A DNA stretch of 64,000 nt from Rhododendron vialii (GCF_030253575.1 NC_080569.1:21574001-21638000), one strand, 5' to 3'; positions 33,116 to 45,416 are shown, counted from the stretch's first letter. A program made the numbers and translations. The notes: generated from the sequence alone by a model not told the origin.

Positions 33116-35629
33116 CCCCACTTTCCCATTCATCATTGTTCAAAACAAGGGAAAAGAAAGGAAAAGGGAAACCGAAATGGTAAGTCCTGTCCCGTCCTCC
33201 CGTCGGTTGCTTCCTATTCCAGCGAACGGAAATCCTAGAAGCAAGACCCCATTCCGATTCCGAGTCATCTCTCTCCTCTCTCCAGCCGGAAGCCTTGATA
33301 TACGGCGAAAACAATTTGACTATTGTTATTAACTTGTAGTTCATCTAATTTAGGCTCGGTTTGGAATTTGGGGATGGAAAGAGAGAATAATGTAGAGGAA
33401 AATTAGATAGAAAGTGAAGAAGAAATTAGAGAGAAAATTGAACTATTTTTTGAACTTTTCCTTCTCTTTCTCTAAAAACCAAACAATGGAAAATTCTTTT
33501 TAAATTTTTTCCCTTCTTTTCCATTTTTTTCTCCAAGTTTCAAACGATCCTCGAGTTTCAGTTTTCCTTAGTTAACCACCTACAAGTTATGCAATATATT
33601 CACTATTCAGTATAATCCGACCGTTATTAGTAAAATTGATCAATAAACAACATTAAAATCTCCACCAACCTTTGGAGGAAATTCTTCTGAGATCATTCCA
33701 TAGAGCCAATCTATCAGACGTCATAGTACACTAGGCAAAACAAAAGTAGCATTACAGCTTTTAGGCCACAGTTTGATGAACTTGCTAAGTATTTGTTTCT
33801 CCGACGGTGAATGAGAGAAATCATGCTTCCAATATATCCAACGACACTGTTATTATTACTACAAGGACCATCAAAATCAACATTGTACGGTACTCCTCCA
33901 GATGGTTAATAATACTCTACAAATCTGTGATTCAATCTAACTTGGGTCATATTCACCCACGACACCATGCAATGCCTCCAACCCCTCGACAACAAAGTCC
34001 GGTGTCAAACTGTCAACAAGTTGGATAGATCAAGTGGCTGGTCAACACTAGCACTTTGGGAAATATGCTTTCTAGGATATGAAATATGTTTGCTAGGTGA
34101 ATATCTGACAATATCTGACAAAACACGTTGGGCAAAGTCCCAGATTGTATCCAAGTCTCGAGAGTCCGATAGGGTAATCTAACATAGCAATTTAGGTTAC
34201 GGACCACCGTCTCATGTATAGGGGATCCTGTGGGTGTATAGTTTGGCCTAGCAATTCGGGCTGAGTTTTGAAGGTGATCCCCTACACCTTGATAAACCCA
34301 CTCAAACAAAAGCATATTCACGTCTTTGCTCACATTTATTTTCAGAGATTCAAGCTAATTTGGATGTTCCAAGATCTTCTTTCCACAATCTAGCCTATGG
34401 GAGTTCTTATGAGAACTAAGTGGAGCTCCCATGAACAACACAACCATTTTTTTTTTTTTTACTTCCATTAGGCAAATTGTTGCCTCTTTAACTTAAACCT
34501 CCATTGAGACAAGAATGGAGAAAGGAAGAGGTGGCCGTAAATCAAATGGTGACAAATGGAAGGTAGTTTGGAAAAGAGTGGATCACAAAGCAAACACAAT
34601 GATAATTCAACAGGATCATATATATACAAATGGTAACATTGATTGCAGGCTTGCAGCATTAACATGTTTGCTAGTCCCAATTCAGTGCAATGCTATGCTG
34701 TCTATACAGGAAGATTGTGCTTAGATCAGTAGGATAATTTTTGAACATCGAGTAGAGCTTCTTCTGAATTAGAGAAATGATTCCTATCAAGCCAAACCAT
34801 CTCGGTATGAAAACACTAGGAAAAACAATCAAGCCCATCAAAGCAAGGAAAGGGAGGCAGCCCCTTGCCACCTCAGTTTACGTTTTAGCTATTGATACAC
34901 GTATGTGTCTAAGTGTCGGATTCATCTAATTTTATGTTGTCATCTAAAGGACTAGGGGACACGCCAAAACGTCCATATTCCCAAGTATTTTTCTTTTATA
35001 TTTCTTATATAAATGGTGCCTACAAAATGTTTCAAAGCATTTCTTGCTTAATATAGCAGCTATATACACAATTTATGGCACTTATGGATTATAAAACATG
35101 CTTTCTAGGCTGCTGGGTGAATATTTAGTTAAAGGCGTTGGAAACAAGCCCCATAACCATATTTGATGCTCGAGTGTCCGATTGATTTTACTTATGGAAG
35201 AGTCTATGTAACATAGCAATTTAGGTTGTGTACCTTTCTCTCGTTAGTAGAAGATTGAGTCAGTGTTCTGTTTGGCTGAGGCTTTCGAGCTGGGAGCAAT
35301 TTCCTTTGCATGGCTAGGAATGACTTTTTCTGTTCTTCAAGGTATTTCTTTCTGGGCAAGTGGAGAGGTTTTCTACCTATGTTTGGTGTATTGCCGAAAA
35401 AAGAACGCTAACTTAACATCACAAACGTGATGGAGAAATAATTCAACACATAACCACTTCCACTCGCGAGAAAGGGCCTCTTCCTACAAAGAGGGCACCC
35501 AACATTTTCAGCAAACACCGAACACTAGAAACGCGTCAAGTAAGATAAAGAAAGACAACAGGACATATTATGCTCCACATAACTCGTGAAGTAATAAACA
35601 AATAAGAAAAAGATAGTGAGAAAACACAC
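33116..35629. other. Intergenic, repeat fragments, no gene seen
   Basis: Two segments (about 34055-34200 and 35095-35235) share GAAATATG/ATGCTTTCTAGG, CTAGGTGAATAT/CTGGGTGAATAT, GAGAGTCCGAT/GAGTGTCCGAT and ACATAGCAATTTAGGTT, so they are diverged copies of one repeat. No coding sequence is recognised. The FBD exon expected downstream of the F-box gene was not found here on the minus strand. Confidence 0.45.
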
Positions 35630-37845
35630 CTCATAGTATATGGAAGAGGACATGGTTGTGACTCTGAATGTCTCCAGATTAGGCGAACTTTCCCACAGGT
35701 TAGCTATCCCAGGGAGGACTGATTGGAAGATAGGAGTATCTAGCCTTAAACATTTGCACTTCAATAGGGGAGAGCGCAAACCTTTGGCTTCCATTATTGA
35801 TAGTACCTAGAAGATGCAGAAGGACAAAAAAAAAATTACGACATTCAAGAAGATCATTCAGCAGATACAACAAGAAGAGTTTGTGCATATACAGACAAAA
35901 ATACCATGGATTTCATAGCTTAGTTTTCAAACCATGTTTCAATCCTCAACTAGAGTAAGAGTAACCAAGCAGTACTAAGTAAGAGACTCGATAGGGATAC
36001 CTAAACGGTAAACCTAATAACATGGTTGATCGTAATAAAGAGGCATGCATTCCTCCAATAAAACTCAATGTGCATAAAACCTAATGCAGGATACTGGGGA
36101 CTTACAGCGTGATCTCATTCTCATTTTCAATACTGGGCAGTTCAATAAACTTCTTAACAGTAAGGTTGGTTCTAGAGTTAGTAATAGGAGAATATACTCC
36201 ACATAATTGCATGCGAGTTTGCTGAGGGCAAAGGGAGTGATCTCATGTCAGCAGGAGCATGCCATTGCTAGAGGAACAACGCTAACACAAAAACATGAAC
36301 AAGGCCAGTACTCTGTAGGCTGTTTTTCTCCACTCAAATGGCTCGAAATCCATATCTGGTTGACCGAAATGAGTTGGTTATATTATATAGGGAAAGAAGT
36401 ATGATATAGCTGACCACTAGAATATTGATCAAGTCAATTACTTACCAAACCTAACAAAGTTGAGCTTCGAGTCCCAATCAATTTGGCTACCTTACTACGT
36501 TTTCTCCATTGAGGTCTGCTGAGGAAATATATCCCGTGATATCCAAAAAGCCTAGATCCATTTGAACTATCGCCTCTAAAGTCAAAATTGGTCTATCCCT
36601 TAGTGCCATTATTTAACGTAACCATATCACTCCTCCAAACTACTACATTGGCTGAACTACGATAGACGAGCCAAACCACCATAATCTATTATGGGGATAA
36701 ACATATACACATCTTTCAAGTCGGCTTGGGTACCATATAAACATCTGCTTTTCCACTTTGCTCCAAGACCATGAAAACATTTTGCAGCAGAAGAAAGACA
36801 ACCAGAAAGGCCAAAAACAAGAAAACCAACATTTTCACAAACTTATGCAAGTTACCAATAGGACTCCTTTGTGTGCACTAATTGTGCTACAAACTAATGT
36901 TATATATTACTGCATATATTAACAGAACTATGCACAAACTTTGCTGGCTTGAAATGCAATAGAGGTATTTCTTAGTAAAATAACAACTCAATTCTTGAAA
37001 TACCTAACAAATATTCCAAGTTTCCAACACAAAGAAATTGAGCACTTCTCCATCAAGGTTTAAACTCAACTAGCAAGCTTAGTCACATTACTCATTTTCT
37101 ATAAACTATAAAGGAAATGCTACCGTGAACATACAAGAAAGCCTCTGTGTATAGCTCAATTAAACAAGGACAGGACTGTGAAAAGACCAACCTGTATAGC
37201 CCAAGTACCTAAAGTAATGTTCTTCACATGAACAAGGCTCTCGAGAAGTCCCCTTAAAAAGTTTTGAATACTTTCATAACCATCCTCGGGGTCAAGGTCA
37301 CTATCATCTTCACTGTCTTCACCGGGCCTTATCAACTTAAAATTGAGTGTGGCATCAACCAGAGACGATACATACATCAAGCAGCCGACAAGTAGTCCTC
37401 CCTAAACATCCTAAAATCTGCAACGACTGAAGATTAGGAGCTGAAATTTCCAACTCAGAGCCGACACGATAACTTTCAAAGCCCCAAATTTCTCTCAAGA
37501 TCAATTCTTTCAAAGCTGAATGACTAACATGCATACAATCGAAACCATAGAAGCAGTAAATTTCCAAAAACTCCAATACGGGACTACCCGCTAGTATCTT
37601 CCGAATCACAGCATCACTCAACTCCACATAGCCAATCGACAATTTAGTTAGCGAATTCCAGGCAACAACTCCTTTGGGCACGACGCTGCACAAACAAAAG
37701 CACAACGCCTTGAATGATGGATTTGTAAACAAGCGCTGTGGCAACTCATAACGACATTCGTCATCCATAAAATTATCTATGTCCTCGAACTGAAGGTGAA
37801 GCTCCTCCGTCCCCTTCCCTACCGCAAAGCGAGTCCAGAAACTAA

Positions 37846-38608
37846 GGCTGTGTTCCACAACCCAAATAAGAACTTATTTTTTGTTGAATAAAAAGGCTTG
37901 TTCCCCAAAAAATAAGAAGGAGGTGCTTATTTTTTAGAATTTATATAGGAACCAATGGGCGCCGGAGAGGGAAATCGTATCAGCGGCCGCGCCCGGCCTT
38001 CTCCGGCCACCGGACGGCCGATCCGAGCCGTCCAAAAATTCTAAAAAAAAAAACCGAGGGGGCCATCGCGGGAATGAACGGCATCCGAGGTGTGTAGGGT
38101 GCTTGATCCGAGCACCCCTTTTCCGTGTATATGTGATCATCATATATACACGGAAAAAAGGTGCTTGGATCAAGCACCCTACACACCTCGGATGCCGTTG
38201 ATTCCCGCAGTAGCCCCCTCGGTTTTTTTTTTAAGAATTTTTGGACGGCTGGGATCGGCCGTCCGATGGTCGGAAACGGCCCGGCGCGGCCGCTGGTACG
38301 ATTTCCCTCTGCCGGCGCCCATTATCATAGCAACAGTCTTATTTTTTGTATAAGGCAACTTCAAGCTCAAAAATCATGTGTTTACGCAAATAATTTTCCT
38401 ATCACTATGGATCTTGTTTGATAGATCCCATTGAGATCTTTAATACGATGCAAAAAAAATTGATTTTTTTTTTCATTTACACGATTTTTGAGTTTGAAAA
38501 TGTGAAAGAAACTTTTTATTTGGATTTTGTGGAATGACCATTCTTATTTTTTATTGAGAAGTGGCAAAATAAGTACTTATTTTTTTAAGAAGGTTTCGGA
38601 ACGGGGCC
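37846..38608. mobile_element. Tourist/Harbinger-like MITE inside the F-box coding exon
   Basis: The ends are GGCTGTGTTCCACAAC (left) and, reverse-complemented, GGCCCCGTTCCGAAAC (right). Both are followed inward by AATAAG...CTTATTTT. The flanking TAA occurs at 37843-37845 and 38609-38611, the 3-bp TTA/TAA duplication of PIF/Harbinger elements. Taking out the element and one TAA restores the F-box reading frame exactly at FEPNV-SFWTRF. A second hairpin element is nested inside. Confidence 0.88.
37954..38323. mobile_element. Long-hairpin MITE, copy 2, nested in the Harbinger-like MITE
   Basis: It is nearly a full palindrome. The left end is AATGGGCGCCGGAGAGGG and the right end, reverse-complemented, AATGGGCGCCGGCAGAGGG. 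Arms of about 180 bp meet near 38130-38145. The inner arm is TCCGAGCACCCCTTTTCCGT. GC content is far above its surroundings. It is the same family as 29390-29735. Confidence 0.85.
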
Positions 38609-39119
38609 TAACATTGGGTTCAAAATCCGGCAAACAAGAATAATCGCAATCAACCCGGAATCTCTTGAGCTTAGAACAGTTGCTAAGAATTAGGGTTTTG
38701 TTTACAAAGGTAACAAAGTCAGCAAAGTCATCGTAACAACAGGAACGGAAGTGGAGAGATGGGAGGTAAGTCCATAGGAATTGCCACCGTTTCGACAGTA
38801 CCTGGGTTTTGATGGCGTCTTCAACCGGTACGAAGGAGAGAAGGTGAGCGAGTACAGAGTCAGGCAACTCAGAGATTCGATCAACGGTGGTGGTTATCTT
38901 TCTACAACGCCGTTTCGGAGAGGGTTCATCGGACAAGCGACCGCTGGGTCCATGAACTGGGGTCGAGTCGTTGTCGCTTAGTCGACCGATGTGGTCGGAA
39001 TCGTGGCTGCGACTGTAGCCGGAGTCGTTGTCATCGCTTTCGACATTGTCGTCGTCGGAATCGTGGCTACGACTACTGTAACCTGAATCACTACCGCTTT
39101 CGGTGCTTCGGGTCGACAT

Positions 39120-39432
39120 GGCTTTCAACTTTTCAGCAGAGGAATTTGGAGAACGAGCTTCTCTTCGTTAGCTTCCTTCACTGTACACCTGTTCCGTTTA
39201 GGGTTCATAGCAAGGTTTTTGGGTAGCGGAGATCGTTCTTTTTGTCGGAGGAAATTGGATACCGGTAGTTTTTGGGAATTTATGCTCTGTTCGGAACTTG
39301 ATGCGGAAAGGGAAATGTTAACGTCAAAACTGTTTTTATTGGTGTCAAAATTTTTAGTACACAAAAAATTTGTATTATGTACAATATACAATCTATATAA
39401 TATGACAGTGTGGTTTTTGAATTCCTAAATTG
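39120..39432. other. 5' flank of the F-box pseudogene
   Basis: This would hold the promoter and leader of the minus-strand F-box gene. A copy of the short 'TTTTGACACCAA...' dispersed repeat lies at about 39318-39390. No TATA box could be assigned with confidence. Confidence 0.35.
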
Positions 39433-41019
39433 TCTTCTACTAGTGCATGCCCGTGCCTGAAGGCACAGCGCAACACATTTTGGTCATGCGCTTGGCGATA
39501 GGGGAGAGAGCAAGGGAAAGTGATGTGCTGGTCTTGTAATGATCTGATCACATTTTTACCTAGAGAAAGGGATGTGCGGGTCATATAGTGATCTGATCAA
39601 ACAATACATTTCAAATGAAAGAGGAACAAAATTCACAACAAATAAACTCCAAAATGAAATACTTTTTAAGATACATATATTATCATGGAACAACTTTTAA
39701 AATTTTTAAATTCACTTTGCCATATCCTTGGCATGTCCCCCAGTAAAAATATTTAAACCTAATGGATAACTTATGTGGCGTGTCCATACATGCCTCCACG
39801 TGTCGCGCATCCTTGTAGTGTCGGAACACAAAGTCTATCCAAAGTCAATGAAAATGGATCGTAAAGAATTAATTCACTCTCCACTATTTTCACAATCTCA
39901 AACATGCATTTTAACAAACACAAAGTGGGCATCTTTAAAAGACACATATGTTAACTGAGGACAAAAAATATAAAGGGTAGAAATACAAATAACAAAGTCA
40001 ACTTAGATAAAAAAAAATTGCCATCTTCATTACATGAAAAACCCATATTTTACCAAGCCTAACTAACGCACAAAATCTTCAAAATCTACCAAGCATAACC
40101 AAGCACAAAATCTACCAAGCCAAACTAACCCATCGTGTGGCCATGACATGACCAATATTTTTTGTTAGGTATCCAAAAACTAAACCGTACAATTTGGAAG
40201 CAACATCTGCCAACAATTTTCGAAGTTCAAAACCAAACGAAAATCCAAATTGAAAAACTTCATTAGCCATGTATTAGCATAAATCAAACTCCCAATCAAA
40301 GGCCGTATATTAGCAAAAATAACACTCCCAATCAAAGGCTGTGTATTAGCAGTGAGAAATCAAATTCCCAATGTCACATAACTTCCACAAATTTCCAATT
40401 TCGGAAAACCAAAGTGCGAAATTGAAGATGAGGGGAGTGTTATCGGAGAGGGAGAACCAAATTGATTTCATGGATATGGAGAAGATGCGTACAAAGATTG
40501 AGGCGATCAATCTCTAACTGATTGGTGGACGTTGAGCTTTTCTTCGTGCACTGAGGAGTGGGTTTTGCTGAGAGAGAGAGAAAGAGAAAGAGAGAGTATG
40601 GGTAACTATGGAGGAAGAGAGGTATTTGGGAGAAGAGGAAACACGATGGAGAAGAGGAAAACGCTTGGTAGATAGGGGTGAGGCTTGGAAATAGGTTGAA
40701 ATCAATGAGTCAATCCAACAGCTGTAATCTATTGAAAATGCGATTCGACGGTTTCAAAGATGCTTATGTTTGTATGAGTAGATAAAAAACAGCTCTGTTT
40801 TATAATATAGATATTTTGGACCCTAAGATCGGTACACATTTTTTCGACGGCTGAGATTACAAGGTAGACGGGCTAACGCTATATTTGGAAATAATGATAC
40901 AATTATAATTCCTACCTTCTATCTAGCTAGCCGAAAATATGGAAAGGATGATATAATGATTTTGGAAAGTCATCACCTAAACGGTTTAGGCGAAACCTAT
41001 ATGGGTATTTCCACGCGCG

Positions 41020-41117
41020 GGATTTTGGAAACGGCAATTAGTTGTATATGTATTCCATTGATTGGCCAATGGATTTTGGAAACGGCAATTAGCTGTATAT
41101 GTATTCCATTGATTTTG
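41020..41117. repeat. Tandem 51-bp repeat
   Basis: The unit GGATTTTGGAAACGGCAATT...GTATATGTATTCCATTGATT occurs at 41020-41070 and 41071-41117. A third partial copy (TGTATATGTATTCCATTGAT) lies at 41299-41328, beyond a poly-T-led insertion (about 41129-41270). Confidence 0.8.
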
Positions 41118-41128
41118 GACATGGCAAT

Positions 41129-41270
41129 TTTTTTTTTTTGAAAATTGTCAATTTCATATCAGAGCCGGGAGGCAATACAGATTCCATCAAATGATACAAA
41201 AATGAACCAAAACTATCAAGACTTCGACACAAGCACCCCTTGCAGAAGCAAGACCGACGAAATTGTCAAT
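41129..41270 (-). mobile_element. Small retroposon-like insertion with poly-T head
   Basis: A T12 run is followed by about 130 bp unlike its surroundings, interrupting the 51-bp repeat array. AATTGTCAAT occurs near both edges and might be a target duplication. It reads as the 3' end of a LINE or SINE on the minus strand. Confidence 0.35.
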
Positions 41271-42114
41271 ACAGATTCCATTATTTCCATTGATTTAACT
41301 GTATATGTATTCCATTGATTGGCCAATGTAATTAATTAATCAAATTTGCTTTGAATGTTTGAAATAATTCTTTTAGGTTAATAAATACGTAATTTATGGG
41401 ATAATTGTCTCAAAACTGGAATTTTTTTTGAAGGAATCCTTTTAATTAAGGCATGATTTGTATTTTGTGGAATGAATGAAACCTAATAAAACATTTACGG
41501 TAGAAATGAGTAAGTTGACCTTTCTAATTTCTTTTTACATAACAGCCAAAACAAAAAAAATCTTTTACGTTAATTTAGATCCCAATTAAGATTTTCAAAT
41601 TTAAAGTTTAAAAAACATCACATTTATGGACATTAAAACGCAAGTATTCTTTAATTCTCTTGATTGCATTTCTCGGTATCAATTTTTCAGCAAACTCCCT
41701 GTAAGTGTTTGAGTTTTTTTTTCTTCAAAGCCATTAGATTTCAATGTAGAATCATTGTTGTCCAACATTTCAACGTTTGGTTCTCTCATATATTGGATCA
41801 CTTTCCTAATCATTCACATCCACTTATTTGAAGTTTTCTTCTGTTTTGTTCTTCTCATATTTTGATTTTTGACAATTGAGTTGGTGGGTGTGTAATGGTT
41901 TTGAACAGGCTACATTTGGTCATCAATGGCTATTTTTTCCACTTTATTGGATAGCATTATTTTTTCCACTTTTGGTTTTGTTGATGTGGTTTTGATCAAC
42001 TTCTGTTCCGTGGAGTTTTGATCCTGAAGGTGGCACCATGACACATCTACGACTTTAGTGGTAAGCACAAATTAAATTATTGCATATTGTATTGCTAATT
42101 CCTTCAACTTTTCT

Positions 42115-42141
42115 TCTTCTTCTTCTTCCTCTTCTTCTTCT
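42115..42141. repeat. (TTC)n microsatellite
   Basis: A run of TTC/CTT trinucleotides with one CCT interruption. Confidence 0.85.
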
Positions 42142-42642
42142 TTATGAAAATGACTTTTGGTTCATTTTGGGTTTCAATTCATGAGAAAATGGTACCGATG
42201 ATTAACGGTTGTTTTACTTATCTTTTATTATTTTTGCATTGGTCTCGATAGGTTTAGTCGGAACCCTAATTGTTTGTTTGATTTTTTTGGAAGAAACTTG
42301 CATGTATCGAACTCTTAAAATATAAAATGCAACAGCCCAATAAAATCATTAATTTGGACATGCAAGAAAACAAATAAGACTAATTACGTAATTAATTTAG
42401 AGCTGACATTTTTACTACTATTCTCACTAAATTTGTGATCTGCTGTAAAACTAAATAAAAAGTAATGACAAACAAAGAAGCTTTCATGCCAATGATATTT
42501 AAAAGGTGTATTAGTTGGGAGTTATCCTTGGAGTTAAAAGGATCAAGTTTTATCAAAATGTGGAAGAATTGGTGGATTCATTTTTAAAGAAAATTTCATA
42601 ACGAGAATTCTAGCTCATTACTAGAAGGAGAATAAATTATAT

Positions 42643-42784
42643 ACACCTGCGGTGCAAGCATTTATTTTCTCCAAATCAATTACATTGCGCCATATCGTCA
42701 AAACAATGGTTCCAATTAATAGAACATGACGTCATGGCGCAATGTAATTAATTTGAAGAAAATAAATGTTTACACCCTCGGTGT
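42643..42784. mobile_element. Foldback MITE, 50-bp arms
   Basis: The left arm is ACACCTGCGGTGCAAGCATT... ending ATTACATTGCGCCA. The right arm, reverse-complemented, is ACACCGAGGGTGTAAACATT... ending ATTACATTGCGCCA. About 42 bp lies between the arms. It is nested in the Helitron-like element. Confidence 0.8.
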
Positions 42785-42844
42785 AAATAATTTAATCTCT
42801 ACTAGAAGATAACTCACATGTTCTCATGCTTAGTTAAAGAGAAA

Positions 42845-42982
42845 TGCTAAGTGTAAAGAAAATTTACCCGGAAATGACCCCGAAAAAGCAAATCAATGGT
42901 ACAGATTCACTTTGAATTGTATCTGTACCATTGATTTGTCCATTCGGGGAAATTTCCGGGTAGATTTTCTTTGTACGTAGCA
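42845..42982. mobile_element. Foldback MITE, about 63-bp arms
   Basis: The left arm TGCTAAGTGTAAAGAAAATT matches the reverse complement of the right arm (TGCTACGTACAAAGAAAATC). Both continue through TACCCGGAAAT and AAATCAATGGTACAGAT, with about 11 bp of loop. It is the same family as 21176-21324. Confidence 0.8.
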
Positions 42983-43551
42983 CTCCTCTTAGTTAAATTT
43001 ATTGTGTCTGTCAATTTGCAGGATGAATCATGAGATGTTTTGATCCTATTAATGGCACAACAATAATGACAGCCGGTCCTTCTTATAAAACAACAGGAAA
43101 TGGAACACCAAAAAAAATAAACACATCGTGTTAGCTCGACATCATTGTGTTGAGGCTAAATTTGATGAAATAAATTTCATTAGCGCTATCATGTATGTAG
43201 ACAGTAGATATGTACGGTAGATTTTCTACTAAGAGGATCATAGGCACCCTAAGAGTTCATTGTACAATTAATACCATTGTCCTGTGCATGACATTGATTT
43301 TAATTATGATTTTCTTTCTGAGAATAGCACAAGAAATTGGTTCGGGGTGGTTCGGAACCGACCCAGACCAAAAAAACAATGGACCGAAATTGGTTCGGGG
43401 TGGTTCGGGAACTAATTTTGGTCCAATCGATTTTTTTGGTCTTGCGTTAAGATTGAGATGACGGCTGAGATTTGTTGTTATTGTTGTTTTTTTTTTTTGG
43501 GATTTAAGATGGGCGTATTATATATGTTTAAGTTGGTGTACTAAACATATA

Positions 43552-43785
43552 CTCCCTCCGTCCCAAATTGGATGTCAATTTTTGATATCTGTGCCAATTT
43601 CAATTACTTATATCTTTCAATATGGATCTCAAAATTTATGCAATATGGATCTTGTTTGATAATTCTTGATTAATTCTATTATACAAAGTTTTCAAACTCA
43701 TAAAAAATATTATAGATTGAAAAATATAAGCGATGAAAAATAACAGAAGTTTCAAAAATTGTCATCCATTTTGGGACGGAGGGAG
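43552..43785. mobile_element. Stowaway MITE 4
   Basis: The ends are CTCCCTCCGTCCCAAA and TTTGGGACGGAGGGAG, with TA on both sides. It is internally similar to MITE 1 (CAATATGGATC, TTTTCAAACTCAT). Confidence 0.92.
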
Positions 43786-44148
43786 TATAATATATCATCC
43801 CTTAAACAAATGATTGGGCGTACTAACTAAGCTTTTGTTGACCTATCATTCTTTTTTAGGATTATGATCGAGAAGCCTAGAAGCTCAAAAGGATAAATAT
43901 GCTTGAAGATTTTTAGTCTTGACATGTTTCATGTTCTCTTTTTAGATGTCTCCTCGAGGCACGCATTTTCATTAATGTATATCATTTTTTTATTTTCATC
44001 AGTGTTTTGGATGGTATTTTTTTGATTTAATCAAAATTTATGTGCTTGAGTTTGTTCTATGCGTCTTAGTTGGTTAAATTTGTTGTTCAGTTTTAATTTG
44101 CGTATGCTGAATGTTCGAGTCGTGCCTTCAGGCACGGGCATTTGCTAG

Positions 44149-45015
44149 TACTTTTATACATTAGAGTTTTAACACAAAAAAATAATTTTGACATTATCAA
44201 TACCCAAAAAGGAAATTAAAAGAGAACATAGAGGGAAAGTTGGTGTTGATATCCAATTTTTGCTCCGTCCTCTGGATAATTAAACGGGTTGCATTTTGAG
44301 GCATGATAAAATGCAAGTGAAAGGACCTTTTTGCACTTCAATTGCAATGACCCGCGGACCACTCATCACGAAAGCATATTTCAAAGTCCGACAACATCAC
44401 TATTGTAAAGTATGAGCCGATGTAAGGAAAATGACATATTTTGAGATCTGATCGGACAATATTAAATTTTTTTTTATCGGTCTACAAATATACGCTAGGC
44501 AATTGCAGTGTAGGAAAAAGGGGTATGGGCAACGAGATGCATGTGAAAAAGTAGTCTTGAAACTTGTGAGCTGTTGTTGAGCTGCCTTTGGAAATGCACA
44601 GCAGCCATTGGAACCCACCAGCCGTGTTTTGAATGAATTGTGATGCAGCCATTGGGAATTTGTGAGCCGAAATCGGAAAGTGTGAGCCGTGATATCAGCC
44701 GTGTTTGGGACCTGGCTGTATCATACAAAAACAAAAAGAATGTGTAGCATGCGAGTGCAATTTTGTTCACCTTCCTTAAAAAAGACGTACGTTACCCTCT
44801 TTTTTATTAATTGAGATGATATAATTCACTTTTTGGTAAGTATAACATCACTTTGTCTTGGAATCCATATCATTTCAACCAATAGAAATGAAGATAATGT
44901 TCACTTTGAGGGTGAACAAAAATCAACTCGTCGCGTATATAGTTGAGACGGAACAGGGGAATGTGTCAATGTGTCGCATCTGTGGTTAAGACGCACTGGG
45001 GGAATGTGTAAACAG
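44149..45015. other. Intergenic, no gene seen
   Basis: A copy of the short dispersed repeat with TTTTGACATTATC lies at 44150-44205. No gene is recognised. Confidence 0.4.
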
Positions 45016-45060
45016 GGCCAGCCCGGGTAAGCTCTGCAAGTCCGTGGGCTTGGACAACTA
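45016..45060. repeat. Isolated hAT-type terminal sequence
   Basis: CAGGGCCAGCCCGGGTAAGC, then GCAAGTCCGTGGGCTTGGAC, matches the right end of the hAT remnant at 52926-54462 read in reverse. It is probably a solo end of the same family. Confidence 0.45.
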
Positions 45061-45416
45061 GAACACGAACTGAGTGTGAACTCTTTTGTGATCTCTTTAC
45101 TCTCCCTAAACCTGCCTCTATTTCGTGAATAATAGAAAACATATGTCTGACCTAGAGAGCATAAAACATGTATATATATATATAGCTGGCTACGATAGAG
45201 CTCTAAAGAGTAATAAGTTTGGACTCTCTCAATGTAAATAAGAAACCATAATCCCACATGGATTCTATTTCTTATTTCACTAATTATAATTCACCCCACT
45301 ACATAATTGTAATTGCACTTCCGTCCTTATCTCAATTATATTTCGAGCTTCATGATATTAAATACTTATTAATCTCCCTACGTTAAGATTACAAATACCC
45401 GTTAATTAAAATAAAT

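Larger units (their letters stand above)
35630..39119 (-). pseudogene. F-box/LRR protein gene, disrupted
   Basis: The ATG at 39119 opens a frame with an acidic Ser/Asp-rich N-terminus (about 1-70), an F-box at about 80-124 (RISELPDSVLAHLLSFVPVE, then VLSKRWQFLW) and early LRR sequence to FEPNV (codon 170, 38610). A 763-bp MITE with TAA duplications splits the exon. Past it the frame resumes at SFWTRFAVGKGTEELHL (about 37841) with LRRs such as LTKLSIGYVELSD and ISAPNLQSLQILGC. At 37368-37375 a GTAT duplication shifts the frame between CRLLDV and SSLVDATLNFKL. The exon ends at 37192 (CAG|GTTGGT). A second exon, 35806-35630 (VLSIMEAKGL to MSSSIYYE), follows. No C-terminal FBD exon is seen. Such F-box proteins serve as SCF ubiquitin-ligase substrate receptors; this copy cannot make a full one. 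Confidence 0.85.
39433..44148. mobile_element. Helitron-like non-autonomous element, 4.7 kb
   Basis: The left end is TCTTCTACTAGTGCATGCCC and contains GTGCCTGAAGGCAC. The right end has the hairpin CGTGCCTTCAGGCACG, eight more bases, then CTAG followed by T. A TC start, a 3' hairpin about 10 bp before CTAG, and a T after it are Helitron hallmarks. The ends are also inverted repeats of each other (ATGCCCGTGCCTGAAGGCAC at both), which fits a TIR element or a Helentron-like variant. No Rep/helicase frame is present. It carries three nested MITEs and short tandem repeats. The left boundary may be off by a few bases, and the base before it is G, not the A expected. Confidence 0.5.

Noticed and set aside
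32741-33344. 165- and 175-codon overlapping frames
   Set aside because: Both cross the MITE at 32887-33115 and neither resembles a protein family.
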